A stretch of 5,906 bases of DNA, taken from positions 1 to 5,906 of the forward strand of contig DAIDOU010000357.1 of assembly GCA_027458945.1 (NCBI GenBank), read 5' to 3'. This DNA comes from Acidobacteriota bacterium (GTDB lineage Bacteria > Acidobacteriota > Thermoanaerobaculia > Thermoanaerobaculales > Thermoanaerobaculaceae). The notes under the pieces are model-generated. The model made no database searches and was not told where the DNA came from. It saw nothing but the letters and a program-made list of their open reading frames with translations. Positions 5,196 through 5,906 of this stretch are shown here, piece by piece. Position numbers and translations under genes: made by a program. Numbering within the stretch: position 1 is the first letter of the stretch; each line of letters starts with the position of its first letter.

Positions 5196-5906
5196 ATGGT
5201 CACGCTCGCCCTGCCTTTCCTCGCTGCGGCCACACTGTTGCCCCAGGCGCGGTCGTTCTGGGTCATCCAGCCCGGCCAGGCGACCCAGCCCGCTCAGGTC
5301 GAGGTCAAGGCGCGGCTGGTCAAGGAAGGTCGAACGATCGCCGTCTATCAGGAGGACGGGTACAACTTCTCGGACCGGGGCGCCGCGGACGAGGCCTCGC
5401 AGATCGCGAATGCGGTCGAGACGTTCGACGCGAAGATCTACCCGCGCGAGGACGCGCTGTTCGGACCGTGCCCGGACAGCGACGGGAACGGCAAGGTGAT
5501 CCTCCTGCTCACGCGCACGGCGCCGACCTCCGGCGCGTTCGTCCCGTTCGACGAGATGCCCGAGGCCGAGGCGCTGCGCTACGGGTTCCACTCCAACCAG
5601 GGCGAGGTCCTGTTCGCGCCGTTCGCGGAGCAGGGTAACCGCGCCGGGCTGAACGTCCAGGCCGTGGCCGCGGCGTTCCACCTCCTCCTCCATTACAGTC
5701 GCGACGCGCACGAGACCTCGTGGAGTCGCATGCTGGCCAACTACACGCCGTACCTATGCGGGCTCGCCTCGCCTCGCCTCCTCTGGGGCGAAACCGACCC
5801 CGAGGGCCGGGGTCACGCGGCGAGCGATCCGTGGAGTGCGCACGGCTGGTCGCTGCTCTTCCTCGAGTACCTGCGCGACAAGCTCGGCGACGACAGCCTG
5901 CGCGGC
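5196..5906 (+). CDS. Exported M30 (hyicolysin-like) metallopeptidase homolog lacking the zinc-binding residues; 3' end outside the window
   Basis: An open frame of 237 codons runs off the right edge. Residues 1-18 (VTLALPFLAAATLLPQA) look like a signal peptide core, though without a basic n-region. The body follows the order I recall for M30/hyicolysin-like secreted peptidases: AVYQEDGYNF (49-58), TFDAKIYPREDALFGPCPDSDGNGKV (76-101), including a D-x-D-G-N-G possible calcium loop, SGAFVPFDEM (112-121), then an amphipathic segment VAAAFHLLLHYSRDAHETSW (157-176), LANYTPYLCG (180-189) and SAHGWSLLFLEYLRDKLGDD (214-233). Where active members have HEFQH, this protein has AAFHL (159-163), and where they have a Glu in the (N/D)EG(L/A)A motif it has Arg178, so all three zinc ligands seem lost. 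No frameshift is apparent; the other two frames do not restore HExxH. A non-catalytic secreted or surface protein is the best reading. Codon use and GC content match the neighbours. Family assignment rests on recalled motifs and is tentative. Confidence 0.6.
   Translation, partial: MVTLALPFLAAATLLPQARSFWVIQPGQATQPAQVEVKARLVKEGRTIAVYQEDGYNFSDRGAADEASQIANAVETFDAKIYPREDALFGPCPDSDGNGKVILLLTRTAPTSGAFVPFDEMPEAEALRYGFHSNQGEVLFAPFAEQGNRAGLNVQAVAAAFHLLLHYSRDAHETSWSRMLANYTPYLCGLASPRLLWGETDPEGRGHAASDPWSAHGWSLLFLEYLRDKLGDDSLRG

Noticed and set aside
3929..5266. 445-codon minus-strand frame overlapping the DUF2298 gene
   Set aside because: Out-of-phase shadow with Arg/Ala/Gly-rich sequence and no domain features.
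3427..5499. 690-codon plus-strand frame antisense to the DUF2298 gene
   Set aside because: Low-complexity Arg/Asp/Glu/Gln/Pro-rich shadow that also crosses the divergent promoter region and overlaps the exported protein gene in another frame.
5100..5711. 203-codon minus-strand frame upstream of the DUF2298 gene, which it could be mistaken for as an extra operon member
   Set aside because: It is the complement of the exported protein gene, which has a Shine-Dalgarno site, a signal-like N-terminus and family motifs on the plus strand.
5364..5748. Two N-x-S/T sequons (N57-F-S and N182-Y-T) in the exported protein as glycosylation sites for the neighbouring operon
   Set aside because: One or two sequons are expected by chance in a protein of this length, and GT39-type enzymes usually modify Ser/Thr hydroxyls, so this gives no real support for an enzyme-substrate link.

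Overview
The window is GC-rich (around two thirds G+C by eye) bacterial chromosomal DNA with tightly packed genes, good Shine-Dalgarno sites and strong G/C bias at third codon positions. The gene families present (YbjN, DUF2298 with its Tyr-Tyr-Tyr motif, an Agl23-like membrane glycosyltransferase) are scattered among Chloroflexota, Acidobacteriota, other GC-rich environmental bacteria and archaea. The intergenic 'CHCEERS'-type palindromic repeat is also typical of environmental bacteria. I cannot assign a phylum from this much sequence. There is no sign of a phage, plasmid, insertion sequence, CRISPR array, tRNA or rRNA.

Layout: (1) positions 2-361, plus strand, the 3' part of a YbjN-domain gene. 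(2) positions 362-553, a convergent intergenic region almost filled by a palindromic repeat element that runs into the stop codon of the next gene. (3) positions 554-5103, minus strand, a three-gene operon read from right to left: a DUF2298/'YYY' polytopic membrane protein, a TIGR03663/Agl23-like GT39-type membrane glycosyltransferase, and a GtrB/DPM1-type GT2 polyprenyl-phosphate glycosyltransferase. The genes are separated by 10 and 25 nt. (4) positions 5104-5195, a compact 92-bp divergent promoter region in which the two outward-facing -10-like boxes sit in the arms of a 12-bp inverted repeat. (5) positions 5196-5906, plus strand, the 5' part of an exported protein that resembles M30 (hyicolysin-like) metallopeptidases but seems to have lost all three zinc ligands.

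How the genes may work together: the GT2 enzyme would transfer a sugar from a nucleotide sugar to a polyprenyl phosphate on the cytoplasmic side. The Agl23-like protein has the acidic loop motif of GT-C enzymes and would use the lipid-linked sugar on the outer face of the membrane. DUF2298 has no known reaction but is known to accompany the Agl23-like family. The cassette therefore looks like a small, poorly characterised surface or exoprotein glycosylation system. The acceptor is unknown. The divergently transcribed exported pseudo-peptidase is the only exported candidate in view, and that link is speculative.
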